DNA of 64,000 bases from CAVYXA01 sp963846775. GTDB taxonomy: Bacteria; Verrucomicrobiota; Verrucomicrobiia; Chthoniobacterales; UBA10450. Positions 7,939 to 16,494 of this stretch are shown piece after piece. A program made the position numbers and the translations under genes. Within the stretch, counting starts at the first letter, position 1, and each line of letters opens with the position of its first letter. Location: assembly GCA_963846775.1 (NCBI GenBank), contig CAWJXB010000001.1, positions 248,001 to 312,000 on the forward strand, read 5' to 3'. The notes under the pieces are model-generated. The model did no database searches. It was not told the DNA's origin and worked only from the letters and a program-made list of their open reading frames with translations.

Positions 7939-9036
7939 TTACCGAATCAGCCCCCAGTGCCGATTGAACGGCCAGTAAACGAGAAAGCCGCGGCCGACCA
8001 GATCCTCCTCCGGCACGATTCCCCAATAGCGGCTATCGGCGCTGTTGTAGCTATTATCGCCGAGCGCAAAGTAGCCATGTGCCGGCACGGTGACGGTGCT
8101 GCTCGAATTGGACAGATAGAGGCTCCCGGGGGCGTTCCCATAACCGCGGTAGCCATCTTGCGCCGCCATGACACGTTTAAACCCGAACTGCTGCGCCAGT
8201 TTGCCGTTGATATACAAATCCGGGCTGGAAATCCGCAACGTGTCTCCCGGGAGTCCGGCCAGGCGTTTGATGTAAAACGGCTGACCCATTTCAACATCAC
8301 CGGGAATGCCGGGAATGTTGTTCGTTCGAAATACAAAGACGTCGCCCCGGTGCGGTTTAACGAAATTGTAGCTGAATTTGTCCACAAATACCTGGTCGCC
8401 GGTATCGATCGCGCCGCGTGCGATCACTTCTCCGGCTTTGTAATTGCGCCCGGGATAAACGCCGAAATCATGCTTAAGCGTATCGATCGGGGCGTAAACC
8501 AGAAATTGCTGGTGTTGAAAAATCAGCCGGGTAAATGTGAAAAAGAAAAATATCTTCCGCGGCTGCATTTGCAGGAGCTGATCTTCCTCTCTAGAGACCT
8601 TATCGATGTAATTTCGACCGAGCACGACGTACTCTCCGATCTGTTGCAGAAAGTTTGGCGCAGCCTCGGTGCGCGGATAACCAATAATTCCGTTCAACGT
8701 CGGCTGCATCGACCCGGTCGGGATCTTGAACGGCTGCAAAAAATAGGAACGAATTCCGACTGCGACGACGATCGCGACAAAAACAACTTCGACATTTTCG
8801 CGCCAGTGCGATTCCCAAGTCACCGGTGTGAGCTTCTGCATCCTGGCGTCGAGCGTTTCGGCCTCGGCTTTGATCCGCTCGTGATCGCGTTTCTTCAGCG
8901 CCTCGTGCAATCGCGCGATCTCACCCGTCAATTCCTCGCGCGCGGCGGGGCTGAGCAGATCGTGCTTGTAGCGCAAGTATTTCTGGGCATGGCGCAGGAG
9001 CAGTTTGCTGTGTTTGATGTAGCGTGGTGTGAACAT
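7939..9036 (-). CDS. lepB: Signal peptidase I
   Basis: A 365-residue S26 peptidase that removes signal peptides at the periplasmic face of the cytoplasmic membrane. The catalytic serine is in IPTGSMQPTLNG, the general-base lysine in FYIKRLAGLPGD, and box E reads GDNSYNSADSRYWG. A transmembrane segment (VVFVAIVVAVGIRSYFL) precedes the serine. The N-terminal region of about 95 residues before it is long and rich in charged residues, and there is an insertion between the serine and lysine boxes, so the protein is longer than E. coli LepB without a second membrane anchor at the very N-terminus. It follows lepA on the same strand, the usual lepA-lepB order. Confidence 0.95.
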   Translation of the reverse strand: MFTPRYIKHSKLLLRHAQKYLRYKHDLLSPAAREELTGEIARLHEALKKRDHERIKAEAETLDARMQKLTPVTWESHWRENVEVVFVAIVVAVGIRSYFLQPFKIPTGSMQPTLNGIIGYPRTEAAPNFLQQIGEYVVLGRNYIDKVSREEDQLLQMQPRKIFFFFTFTRLIFQHQQFLVYAPIDTLKHDFGVYPGRNYKAGEVIARGAIDTGDQVFVDKFSYNFVKPHRGDVFVFRTNNIPGIPGDVEMGQPFYIKRLAGLPGDTLRISSPDLYINGKLAQQFGFKRVMAAQDGYRGYGNAPGSLYLSNSSSTVTVPAHGYFALGDNSYNSADSRYWGIVPEEDLVGRGFLVYWPFNRHWGLIR

Positions 9037-9040
9037 GGTT

Positions 9041-9177
9041 TAAATGACGAATGACGAATGACCAATGACGAAACAATGACGAAGCTCGAATGCCGAACCA
9101 ACACATTTTCGCGACGGCATGGTTTCGAATTTAGTCATTCGGATCTTCTTCGTGCTTCGTATTTCGTCATTTCACAG
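9041..9177. repeat. Degenerate ATGACGA tandem tract with inverted partner (tract 2)
   Basis: Bases 9044-9092 run as imperfect ATGACGAA/ATGACCAA units and 9134-9175 hold the complementary TTCGTCAT units. The tract fills the whole gap between lepA and lepB. It is the same plan and nearly the same units as tract 1 at 411-540. Confidence 0.75.
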
Positions 9178-9181
9178 CGCA

Positions 9182-10978
9182 TCATTGCGCTTTGAGCACT
9201 TCGATAAACGCCTCCTGCGGAATGTTGATCTTGCCGATGCTCTTCATCCGTTTTTTTCCTTCCTTCTGTTTCTCGAGCAATTTGCGTTTCCGGGTGATAT
9301 CGCCGCCGTAGCATTTCGCGGTCACGTTTTTTCGCAAGGCCGAAACGCTCTCGCGCGCTATGATTTTTCCGCCGATCGCGGCCTGGATGGCGACCTGATA
9401 CAACTGGCGCGGGATCACTTCCTTTAATTTCGCGGCGAGCTGGCGTCCGCGCGCGTCCGCGCGGTCCTTGTGCACAATGGTCGAGAACGCGTCGACCGGT
9501 TCGCCGTTGACGAGCAGATCGAGCTTTACCAGTTTCGCCGCGCGATAACCGGCGAGCTCGTAATCCATCGAGCCGTAACCGCGCGTGATCGACTTAATTT
9601 TGTCGTTGAAATCGACCAGGATTTCGTTCAACGGCAGCTCGCAATGCAGCATCACGCGGCGCGCATCGAGCGTTTCCGTGTGGTCCATCTGTCCGCGTTT
9701 TTCCAGAATCAATTGCAGGATGTCGCCAATGTTTTCGTTTGGACAAAGGACGTACGCCTTTACAACTGGCTCGCGGATTTCCTCGATCTCACTCGGGTTC
9801 GGGAGATAGGCCGGATTGTCGATCGAAAGCGTCTCGCCCCGCGTGGTCTGGACTTCGTAAACCACGCTCGGGCTGGTCGCGATGATGTCCATGTTGTATT
9901 CGCGCCGCAACCGCTCCTGGATAATCTCCATGTGCAGCAACCCAAGAAATCCGCAGCGGAACCCAAATCCGAGCGCGACCGAACTTTCCGGCGTGTAAAC
10001 AAAGGCGGCATCATTCAGCCGCAGTTTCGCGATCGCCGCTTTGAGATGCTCGAAGTCCCCGGTGTTGATCGGGTAAATGCCGCTGAACACCATCGGATGA
10101 ATTTCCTGAAAACCCGGGAGCGGTTCGCGCGCGGGATGCCGTTGATCGGTGATCGTGTCGCCGATTTTTATATCGGCCGTTGATTTGATGTTGGCGATGA
10201 AATAGCCGACGTCGCCTGCACTCAACCCGGGTTGAACAAACATCTTTGGCGTAAACACGCCCACTTCCTTGATCTCATAGCGCGCATCGTTACTCATCAG
10301 CTTGATCGCGTGATTGAGTTCCATCGTTCCGGAAACGACGCGGACGTAACCGACCACTCCGCGATAAACGTCAAAGACCGAATCGAACACGAGCGCGCGC
10401 AACGTCGCGTCCTGAGGCGGGCGTGGCGCCGGAATTCGGTGCACGACTGCCTCCAGAATCTCGTCAATCCCGATTCCCATTTTCGCGCTCGCGTGAATCG
10501 CTTCCTCGGATGGAATAGCGAGAATTTCTTCCAATTGTCGATCCACGGCGGGGATATCAGCGTTTGGCAGATCGATCTTGTTGATCACCGGCACGATCGT
10601 TAGGCCTTGTTTATGGGCGAGATGGACGTTCGCTACAGTCTGCGCTTCGACCCCTTGCCCAGCATCGACTACCAGAATCGCTCCTTCGCACGCCGCCAGA
10701 CTCCGCGAAACTTCATAGGCAAAATCGACATGTCCCGGCGTGTCGAGCAAATTCAATCGATAGGTCTGCCCGTCTTTCGCGCGATATTTCATCGTTACCG
10801 GATGCGCTTTGATCGTGATCCCGCGCTCGCGCTCCAAGTCCATCGAATCGAGCAACTGATCCTGTTTGTCCCTTTCGTGGATGGTCCCCGTGCTTTCGAG
10901 CAATCGATCCGACAATGTGGTCTTGCCGTGATCGATATGCGCGATGATGCAGAAATTCCGCGTCAATTCGATTGCCAT
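9182..10978 (-). CDS. lepA: Elongation factor 4 (LepA), ribosome-associated GTPase
   Basis: A 598-residue translation GTPase of standard LepA length. LepA binds the ribosome and acts in initiation and in rescuing stalled or mistranslocated elongation complexes. The G motifs are AHIDHGKTTLSDRLLE (P-loop), DTPGHVDF and NKIDLPNADI. The family-specific C-terminal domain is present (VTAKCYGGDITRKRKLLEKQ), followed by GKINIPQEAFIEVLK at the end. It heads the minus-strand cluster with lepB, and the gap to lepB is filled with a repeat tract. Confidence 0.98.
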   Translation of the reverse strand: MAIELTRNFCIIAHIDHGKTTLSDRLLESTGTIHERDKQDQLLDSMDLERERGITIKAHPVTMKYRAKDGQTYRLNLLDTPGHVDFAYEVSRSLAACEGAILVVDAGQGVEAQTVANVHLAHKQGLTIVPVINKIDLPNADIPAVDRQLEEILAIPSEEAIHASAKMGIGIDEILEAVVHRIPAPRPPQDATLRALVFDSVFDVYRGVVGYVRVVSGTMELNHAIKLMSNDARYEIKEVGVFTPKMFVQPGLSAGDVGYFIANIKSTADIKIGDTITDQRHPAREPLPGFQEIHPMVFSGIYPINTGDFEHLKAAIAKLRLNDAAFVYTPESSVALGFGFRCGFLGLLHMEIIQERLRREYNMDIIATSPSVVYEVQTTRGETLSIDNPAYLPNPSEIEEIREPVVKAYVLCPNENIGDILQLILEKRGQMDHTETLDARRVMLHCELPLNEILVDFNDKIKSITRGYGSMDYELAGYRAAKLVKLDLLVNGEPVDAFSTIVHKDRADARGRQLAAKLKEVIPRQLYQVAIQAAIGGKIIARESVSALRKNVTAKCYGGDITRKRKLLEKQKEGKKRMKSIGKINIPQEAFIEVLKAQ

Positions 10979-11025
10979 GGAGAGCGGTCACTATCCGGGC
11001 AGACAGTGGATGGGTCAATCCACCC

Positions 11026-11240
11026 GCCTCGTCATTCCGAGCGAAGTCGAGGGCATGGAAATGACGAATGACGAGCACGAAGGCGCTCTTACTCATGGTC
11101 TTTCTCAATTCGATCGGTTTGGAGCACAAGCGCACGACGAATGCAAAGCGTTGGCGCCGCTGAAATATGGTGGTTCGTGGATTCCTGCTTCGTCATTTAT
11201 ACGCCCCTCGACTTCACTCGGGACGACGGTATAAATCCAT
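11026..11240. repeat. Composite repeat region between lepA and the FHA gene
   Basis: The 263 bp gap between lepA and the FHA gene has no credible gene. Inside, ATGACGAATGACGAGCACGA (11061-11080) and CTTCGTCATT (about 11189) repeat the tract type seen at 411 and 9041. They are bracketed by an inverted pair, CATTCCGAGCGAAGTCGAGG near 11034-11054 and its complement CCTCGACTTCACTCGGGACG near 11205-11224. The GAGCGAAGTCGAG module also appears alone near 25675 and 35760. Confidence 0.65.
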
Positions 11241-11241
11241 T

Positions 11242-11733
11242 ATGCCCAAGCTCGTCATTAACAGCAGTGTCCACGAGCTTACGGAAGGTTGTGTCACCAT
11301 CGGCCGCGCTCCGGATAATGCGATTGTGCTCGACGAGCCGTCGGTCTCGAGCCATCACGCCGAGCTGCGCCTAACCGGTGAGACCTGCATTCTCAAGGAC
11401 CTTGGATCGACCAATGGCACGCGCGTGAACGGAGTCCCGATGGCGGAAACGGCCTTGCGCTTCAATGATCGCATCCGATTCGGGGCGGCGGAAGCGCGCT
11501 ATGAATCTGACGCGAGAGGTTCCCAGGCTTTGCCGGCGCTTGAGGAAATCTTAGCCACGCCCGCTGAATCCAGCGCCATCCCGGTTGATTTCGGAAATGC
11601 GTCGCCCTTCCCTTGCCGACAGAAAGAGAAAGACCCGATTCGCAACACGCTGGTCGCCGCCGCGGCGGTGGCGCTGCTTACGTTCTTCGGCAGCATGATC
11701 GCCGTCCTAATGATGCACGCGCCCGCTTTCTAA
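11242..11733 (+). CDS. FHA-domain protein with C-terminal membrane segment
   Basis: A 163-residue protein. Residues 1-85 form a forkhead-associated domain, which binds phosphothreonine peptides: GRAPDN, SVSSHHAEL and GSTNGTRVNG are the conserved strand-loop motifs. Residues about 95-130 are a linker, and the C-terminus has one strong transmembrane segment (VAAAAVALLTFFGSMIAVLMM). This layout puts the FHA domain in the cytoplasm tethered to the membrane. ATG 11242 is used because the frame upstream is repeat sequence. No Ser/Thr kinase lies in the window. Confidence 0.88.
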   Translation: MPKLVINSSVHELTEGCVTIGRAPDNAIVLDEPSVSSHHAELRLTGETCILKDLGSTNGTRVNGVPMAETALRFNDRIRFGAAEARYESDARGSQALPALEEILATPAESSAIPVDFGNASPFPCRQKEKDPIRNTLVAAAAVALLTFFGSMIAVLMMHAPAF

Positions 11734-11754
11734 TTTGAAAGGCGTTCGGGCCCC

Positions 11755-11846
11755 TTGCCATGCCGAAGCGCCTTGGCGAAGGTGGGTCGGCGCCCGATTC
11801 TTATGCGACCACAATCCGCAATCCGCAATCCGCAATCGCCCATTGC
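11755..11846. repeat. CGCAATC tandem and GCCTTGGCGAAGGTGGG module before the HAD gene
   Basis: Bases 11811-11840 contain CAATCCG units repeated in tandem and encode the N-terminus (SAIRNPQS) of the HAD protein. Just before it, 11759-11785 resembles GCCGTAGCCTCGGCGAAGGCGGG at 22322-22345, a separate repeated module. The true start of the HAD gene may therefore be affected by repeat insertion. Confidence 0.55.
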
Positions 11847-12525
11847 GACTCGTCTTCTGCTTTTCGACATTGACGGCACGCTAATCCATTCCGGCGGCGC
11901 CGGCATCCAGGCGCTCAAAGTTGCGTTGAAGGAGCGTTTCGGCATCGACGACGATCTTGCGGGCATCGAGATCGCGGGCATGACCGATTCCGGGATCGTG
12001 ATCAGCATTCTGAACAAACACAAAATTCCCGCGACGCCCGAGAGCGTCGCCGCATTCCTCGACAGCTACGTGCATTTTCTATCGCTCGAATTGCCGCGTC
12101 GCAAAGGCCGCCTGCTTCCCGGCGTGCTTGTTTTGCTCGAGAAATTGCAATCGCGAAAACATGTCGTGCTCGCGCTGCTCACCGGCAACGTCTCGCGCGG
12201 CGCGCAACTCAAACTCGAACATTACGGCGTCTGGCATTTTTTCGAGTTCGGCGCGTTTGCCGACGATCATCACGATCGCAACCAACTGGGATCGTTTGCC
12301 CGCGCCCGCGCTAAAGAAAAACATGGCCGCGAATTTTCCGCGGCCGAGATCGACGTGATCGGCGACACCCCGCGAGACATCGCTTGTGGCAAAGCGATCG
12401 GTGCGCGGACTATCGCCGTTGCCACCGGGACGTGGACACGCGAGCAACTCGCGGAACATGCTCCCGATTTCTTGATCGAGGATCTTTCCGACGTAAATCG
12501 CGTCATCGATACACTCGGATGGTGA
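11803..12525 (+). CDS. HAD-superfamily hydrolase (phosphoglycolate phosphatase-like)
   Basis: A 240-residue haloacid dehalogenase-type phosphatase. Motif I is LLLFDIDGTL (nucleophile Asp and acid/base Asp), motif II lies in LLTGNVSRGAQ, and motif IV is VIGDTPRDIACG. A helical cap occupies about residues 35-105, as in phosphoglycolate phosphatase and related Gph/PGMB-like enzymes. The first 15-20 residues are encoded by a repeat tract, so the functional protein may start at one of several codons; ATG 11803 is the nearest. Substrate unknown. Confidence 0.85.
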   Translation: MRPQSAIRNPQSPIATRLLLFDIDGTLIHSGGAGIQALKVALKERFGIDDDLAGIEIAGMTDSGIVISILNKHKIPATPESVAAFLDSYVHFLSLELPRRKGRLLPGVLVLLEKLQSRKHVVLALLTGNVSRGAQLKLEHYGVWHFFEFGAFADDHHDRNQLGSFARARAKEKHGREFSAAEIDVIGDTPRDIACGKAIGARTIAVATGTWTREQLAEHAPDFLIEDLSDVNRVIDTLGW

Positions 12526-12679
12526 TCGATTGCCGATTGGAAAATGAAATGCGAATGGGAGGGGCGGCTAGCCCAGGCCATCCGCCGCGTTCTATCCCGG
12601 ATGCGGCGCGCCCGGCAGCTTGCCCTGAGCCTCTCGAATGGACGCCCTGCCAAAATCATCGACTGTTGATCGTAAGATA

Positions 12680-13027
12680 ATGAAGAAAATGTCATCACCG
12701 CCTCCGCCCAAGCCGCGCAAAAACCACCCGAACGTACTCCCGCTCGAAGGGGAAATCGATTTGCACGTCTCACCCACGATTGCCGCAGCTTTCGCGAAGA
12801 TGCTTGAGAAAAAGCCAAAGACGCTCGTGGTCGATCTTTCCCGAGTTAGTTACATCGACAGCTCCGGTCTGGCCGCGTTGATCGAAGCGATGCAAAACGT
12901 CCAGGAATACGGCGGCAAATTCGCTCTTGCCGGTTTGCAGGAAACGGTCCGCACCATTTTCGAGATCGCTCGCCTCGATCAGGTCTTCCAAATTTTCCCG
13001 GATGTAGATGCCGCGCTGGCTGGTTGA
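12680..13027 (+). CDS. STAS-domain anti-sigma factor antagonist
   Basis: A 115-residue SpoIIAA/RsbV-type protein. After a short basic, proline-rich tail, it has the STAS core with VVDLSRVSYIDSSGLAALIEA, where the first Ser of DSSG is the site phosphorylated by the partner anti-sigma kinase. In the family the dephosphorylated form binds the anti-sigma factor and frees a sigma factor. No RsbW-like kinase or PP2C phosphatase is nearby, so the partner is elsewhere. The last 49 bp overlap the 3' end of the convergent DapA-like gene. Confidence 0.9.
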   Translation: MKKMSSPPPPKPRKNHPNVLPLEGEIDLHVSPTIAAAFAKMLEKKPKTLVVDLSRVSYIDSSGLAALIEAMQNVQEYGGKFALAGLQETVRTIFEIARLDQVFQIFPDVDAALAG

Positions 13028-14049
13028 GTCGAGATCTGACCTCTCACTTGCGCGGAGAACTCCGAACGTCCATGCTCCGGCATCGCGAACCTGATCGCTT
13101 TCAATTCCGTGGTAAGCAACTTTGCTTGTGCTGTCGTGAGCTCGACCAGCGGCGGCCGCACTCTGTTCCATTCCGGGTCGTTTCGGTAGATCGCAATCGC
13201 TTGCTTCAACGCCGCGATCATAGACGGAAACTTCCTGTTGCTGAATGCCTGCCGCACGACGGTTAATCGGGCCTGCTGAGCGTCGAGTTCTGTTGTAGAG
13301 GCGCTCGCCGCGGCGAGCGCCTGTTTCGATCGGCGTTTGACACAAACGCCGCGACACTTCTGATACAAATCGTGAATCGCCGCCGGATTCACGTTCGCCG
13401 TGGCGGAAATAGTGCCCGCACCGCTATTGCTCATATTGGCGAGCAGAAACGATTCGCTGCCGACAAACACGTCGAACCCATCCTGGGCAAACGCGTCGAG
13501 AAAAGTCTTGGTGTTGTTCCAATCGCCCGAGCTATCTTTCATCCCGGCAATCGCGTTGGGATAAGCGTTCAGGAGACGCTCGATTAATTTTGGTGTGATA
13601 GCGACGATCGCCACCGGTGGAATGTGATAGATGTAAATTTTCAAACGCGCATCCCCGACGCGTTGCACCACTTCGCTGTAGTAACGGTAGAGACCTTCTT
13701 CGTTAACCTCCTTGTAATAAAACGGCGGAAGCATCAGCACGCCGGCGCAGCCGTGTTTTACCGCATGCGACGTGAGCTCGACCGTCTCGGAGATTGAGCA
13801 ACAACCGGTGCCCGGCATCATGCGGGACGGATCGGTGCCGGCCGCGACCAGGGTATCGAGTAACCTCATTCGCTCGTCGGCTGACATCGAGTTGGCCTCG
13901 CTGGTCGTGCCAAAAACAGCCAGCCCGCAGTTCTGTGAAAGTAACCATTGGCAATGCCCGATGAATCGTTGCTGGTCGGGCGAAAGATCAGCCTTGAACG
14001 GGGTTACGACGGGCGCCAGGACGCCACGGATTCGTTGGCCGAAAATCAT
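12979..14049 (-). CDS. DapA-family aldolase (dihydrodipicolinate synthase-like) with repeat-derived insert
   Basis: A TIM-barrel Schiff-base aldolase of 356 residues, longer than the usual 290-310. The catalytic lysine is in IAGMKDSSGD, the Tyr of the proton relay in KIYIYHIPP, and FGTTSEANSM matches the substrate carboxylate loop of the family. Members act as 4-hydroxy-tetrahydrodipicolinate synthase, N-acetylneuraminate lyase or related pyruvate-dependent lyases; the GTTSE version of the loop argues for a non-DapA specificity. Residues about 227-252 are encoded by a two-hairpin repeat (13293-13369) absorbed in frame. The C-terminal 30 residues look unstructured and overlap the STAS gene. 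Confidence 0.82.
   Translation of the reverse strand: MIFGQRIRGVLAPVVTPFKADLSPDQQRFIGHCQWLLSQNCGLAVFGTTSEANSMSADERMRLLDTLVAAGTDPSRMMPGTGCCSISETVELTSHAVKHGCAGVLMLPPFYYKEVNEEGLYRYYSEVVQRVGDARLKIYIYHIPPVAIVAITPKLIERLLNAYPNAIAGMKDSSGDWNNTKTFLDAFAQDGFDVFVGSESFLLANMSNSGAGTISATANVNPAAIHDLYQKCRGVCVKRRSKQALAAASASTTELDAQQARLTVVRQAFSNRKFPSMIAALKQAIAIYRNDPEWNRVRPPLVELTTAQAKLLTTELKAIRFAMPEHGRSEFSAQVRGQISTQPASAASTSGKIWKT
13293..13369. repeat. Two-hairpin TTGTAG...TACAAA element inside the DapA-like gene
   Basis: Contains a perfect 22 bp palindrome at 13300-13321 (arm GGCGCTCGCCG) and a second stem with arms CGGCGTTTG/CAAACGCCG at 13331-13351, bounded by TTGTAG and TACAAA. The 22 bp palindrome and its CTCTACAAC flank recur exactly at 25007-25028. 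It is read through in the DapA-like frame, adding about 26 residues rich in Lys, Arg, Ala and Ser. Confidence 0.85.
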
Positions 14050-14064
14050 TTCAGACGTCAGATT

Positions 14065-15171
14065 TCAGATGCCGGGAAACTGTAACAAGATGGCCAGTGT
14101 TTGCTCGACATTTTTGGCGATATCGAATTGCGATGCGCGTTCGAGGATGGCCGATCTGGCGAGGACGCGGCGCGCCGAGTCGGACCAGAATTGGATTGCA
14201 TCGCGCAACCGCATCAGGTCGTTGGGATGATCGACAATCGAGCCATGCACCTGATGCTCGATGATTTCCGAAAAACCGTTGTCTCGCGTGGTGATAACGG
14301 GCAGGCCGGACGCCAGCGCCTCCAAACAGGCATTCGAAAACGGATCGTAAATCGTCGGCAGAATGAAAATGTCAGCCGCGGCATATATCGGCGCCAGATC
14401 GGTGCGTTCGCCCAGGAAATGCACGCGCTTTGCTTTATAGGAACGCGCATTTCCACGCCCTGCTACCAGCAGATGCATCTGGCGATTTTTGCAGAGCGCA
14501 ATTGCTTCGATGGCAAATAACAATCCCTTTCGTTCCCAGCCTGACCCGGCGAAAAGCAGCACGATTTCGTCCGGCTTGAGTCCTAACTCGGCCCGCGCTT
14601 GTTCCCGCAACACCGGATCAAACACGAAGTCTTTCAGTGGAATGCCATTGCGGACGAGGTCGATCTTCTCCTCGGGGTATTCATAAAAATCGACAATCTC
14701 CCTTTTTACCATTTGCGAATTGACAACGACGCGGGCTGCGCCGCGCTGGGCGAGCAATGATTCCTCCAGTTGCAAGATGTCGCGGTGCTTGGGGTTGAGC
14801 TGGTGCAGAAATCGTTCGAGCGGCATCTGGAACTTTCGGCGGCGTTCGAGCCAGGCGGCGTGGACGCCATCGCCGGCGCGGTAAACGTCACAGCGCCAGA
14901 GCCGATCGAAACTCATCAACACGTCGCACCGAAGTTGTGGCCGCAGTTTTTCCACTTCGTGGGCAAACGCGATTGGCGATTTGGCGCGCAAATGCGTGAT
15001 TGGCCCGAACGGCCATTGGCTTTTCGGCCAATCGCTTGTGGCCAGGAGTTGGGTTTTATGGCCGTGCCCGGCCAGCGCCTGGCCCAGCCGTTTTAAATAC
15101 GCTTCCGCGCCGCCGCTCGGCGAATGGCCGCGGCGGACAAAGGCAATGCTGAGTTTTCTGGGATCCGCCAT
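14065..15171 (-). CDS. GT4-family glycosyltransferase (WaaG/RfaG-like)
   Basis: A 368-residue GT-B glycosyltransferase. The N-terminal half shows GGAEAYLKRLGQALAGHGH, the acceptor-side glycine motif. The C-terminal half has LFAGSGWERKGL and the nucleotide-sugar site YDPFSNACLEALASGLPVITT with the EX7E-type glutamates. The sequence is closest in feel to lipopolysaccharide core glucosyltransferases. It is divergent from a second GT4 gene 97 bp away, so the pair may share a control region and build one glycan. ATG 15171 is used; a TTG nine bases upstream is also in frame. Confidence 0.88.
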   Translation of the reverse strand: MADPRKLSIAFVRRGHSPSGGAEAYLKRLGQALAGHGHKTQLLATSDWPKSQWPFGPITHLRAKSPIAFAHEVEKLRPQLRCDVLMSFDRLWRCDVYRAGDGVHAAWLERRRKFQMPLERFLHQLNPKHRDILQLEESLLAQRGAARVVVNSQMVKREIVDFYEYPEEKIDLVRNGIPLKDFVFDPVLREQARAELGLKPDEIVLLFAGSGWERKGLLFAIEAIALCKNRQMHLLVAGRGNARSYKAKRVHFLGERTDLAPIYAAADIFILPTIYDPFSNACLEALASGLPVITTRDNGFSEIIEHQVHGSIVDHPNDLMRLRDAIQFWSDSARRVLARSAILERASQFDIAKNVEQTLAILLQFPGI

Positions 15172-15268
15172 CCACGCCAAATGAGGCCAATATCTTCAGG
15201 AAAAGCAACGCGTCTTTGACTTTTGGCCTGCTTTAGCGTGTTTAGCGGACGCTTCTCGTTTCATCGTT

Positions 15269-16444
15269 ATGACCGAACCTTTGCTGCCAAAGCGTCTGCT
15301 TTACTCGATCTTTGCGCGCATCGGCGGATCGGGGTTGGACACAGACGCATTTGAGACGCTGCGGGCATCGTATCGAGGCGGATTTCTCGGAACGGCGGTG
15401 GCGTACGACAATCGGCAGCGCGAGATTCCGGCGCGCTACATTCATTCCCTGCGCTGGCATCCGGTGCGGCTGATTTCGTTTCTCGACCGGCCATATTACT
15501 ACGGAGCGAAAAAGAAATATCTCGATTGGGTTGCGTCGCGGCATCTCGAGCGGGGGAATTACGACTTGTTTCACAGTTGGTCGGGCGATTGCTTGCTCTC
15601 GCTTCGGGCCGCAAAAAAGCGCGGGATCCCGTCAATTGTCGAAATTCCAACGTGGCATCGCGACGGCGCGAAAGTGAAGACGGAAGAGCCGGCTCCGGTC
15701 ATGCCGCGACCCCATGCCTCATGGTTTGAGAAGTGGAAAGCTGACCTGTTGCTCGAGAGGCAGCGGTTCATCGAGGAATACGATCTGGCTGATCTGTTGC
15801 TCGTGTTGTCGGAGACCGCGGCCGAGACCTTTCGTGTGCAAGGTCTTCCGAAGGAGAAACTGTTTTATCTGCCGCGCGGTGTCGATGTGGATCGGTTCAA
15901 GCCGGGAACACGCCCGGCGAGGTTTCGCGCAATCTTTTCCGGGGCATTGATTAGACGGAAGGGGATTCAGCATGTGTTGGAGGCATGGAACCGGCTCAAG
16001 CTGCCGGACGCAGAGCTATGGCTGGTTGGCTCGGTGCACGAGGAAGCGAAGCCGTTTCTCAAGCAGTTCTGGCGCGAAAATATCCGTGTGGTTGGATTTG
16101 TGCGCGATCCGGAGAATTATCTCAATCAAGCGACGATCCACGTTTTTCCATCGCAATTGGAAGGCAGCGCCAAAGTGACCTACGAAGCGGCGGCCTGTGC
16201 GTTGCCGCAGGTGACGACGCGCGAAGCGGGCGATGTCGTGCGCGCCGGTGTTGAGGGCATCATCGTTAAGCCAGGAGATGTCGATGCGATCGCTGCGGCA
16301 ATTGAACGATTCTATCGCGAGCCGGCGTTGGTCGAGCAAATGGGCCAGGCCGCGCGCAAACGCATCGTAGAAAATTTCACCTGGGACCATTTCCGCGCGC
16401 GCCTGCTCGATGCCTACGCCGTAGCGATGCAGCGCGCGCGTTGA
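15269..16444 (+). CDS. GT4-family glycosyltransferase
   Basis: A 391-residue GT-B enzyme. Residues 205-225 read FRAIFSGALIRRKGIQH, the start of the C-terminal Rossmann domain, and the donor-binding stretch is FPSQLEGSAKVTYEAAACALPQVTT with two conserved glutamates. The N-terminal part has an acceptor region with FHSWSGD. It probably transfers a hexose from a nucleotide sugar to a cell-surface glycan. It is divergent from the other GT4 gene at 14065-15171; acceptor and donor are unknown. Confidence 0.87.
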   Translation: MTEPLLPKRLLYSIFARIGGSGLDTDAFETLRASYRGGFLGTAVAYDNRQREIPARYIHSLRWHPVRLISFLDRPYYYGAKKKYLDWVASRHLERGNYDLFHSWSGDCLLSLRAAKKRGIPSIVEIPTWHRDGAKVKTEEPAPVMPRPHASWFEKWKADLLLERQRFIEEYDLADLLLVLSETAAETFRVQGLPKEKLFYLPRGVDVDRFKPGTRPARFRAIFSGALIRRKGIQHVLEAWNRLKLPDAELWLVGSVHEEAKPFLKQFWRENIRVVGFVRDPENYLNQATIHVFPSQLEGSAKVTYEAAACALPQVTTREAGDVVRAGVEGIIVKPGDVDAIAAAIERFYREPALVEQMGQAARKRIVENFTWDHFRARLLDAYAVAMQRAR

Positions 16445-16494
16445 TTGTTGCGAGTACTTGCGAGCCGGGCGCTCCCCGATAAGATCGACAACCT

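Noticed and set aside
7957..9054. A 365-codon open frame on the plus strand opposite lepB
   Set aside because: It mirrors the signal peptidase gene, which has all its catalytic motifs. The protein has no membrane, domain or start signals and is a shadow of GC-rich coding.
9470..10183. A 237-codon plus-strand frame inside lepA
   Set aside because: LepA is complete and conserved on the other strand; this frame has no recognisable domain.
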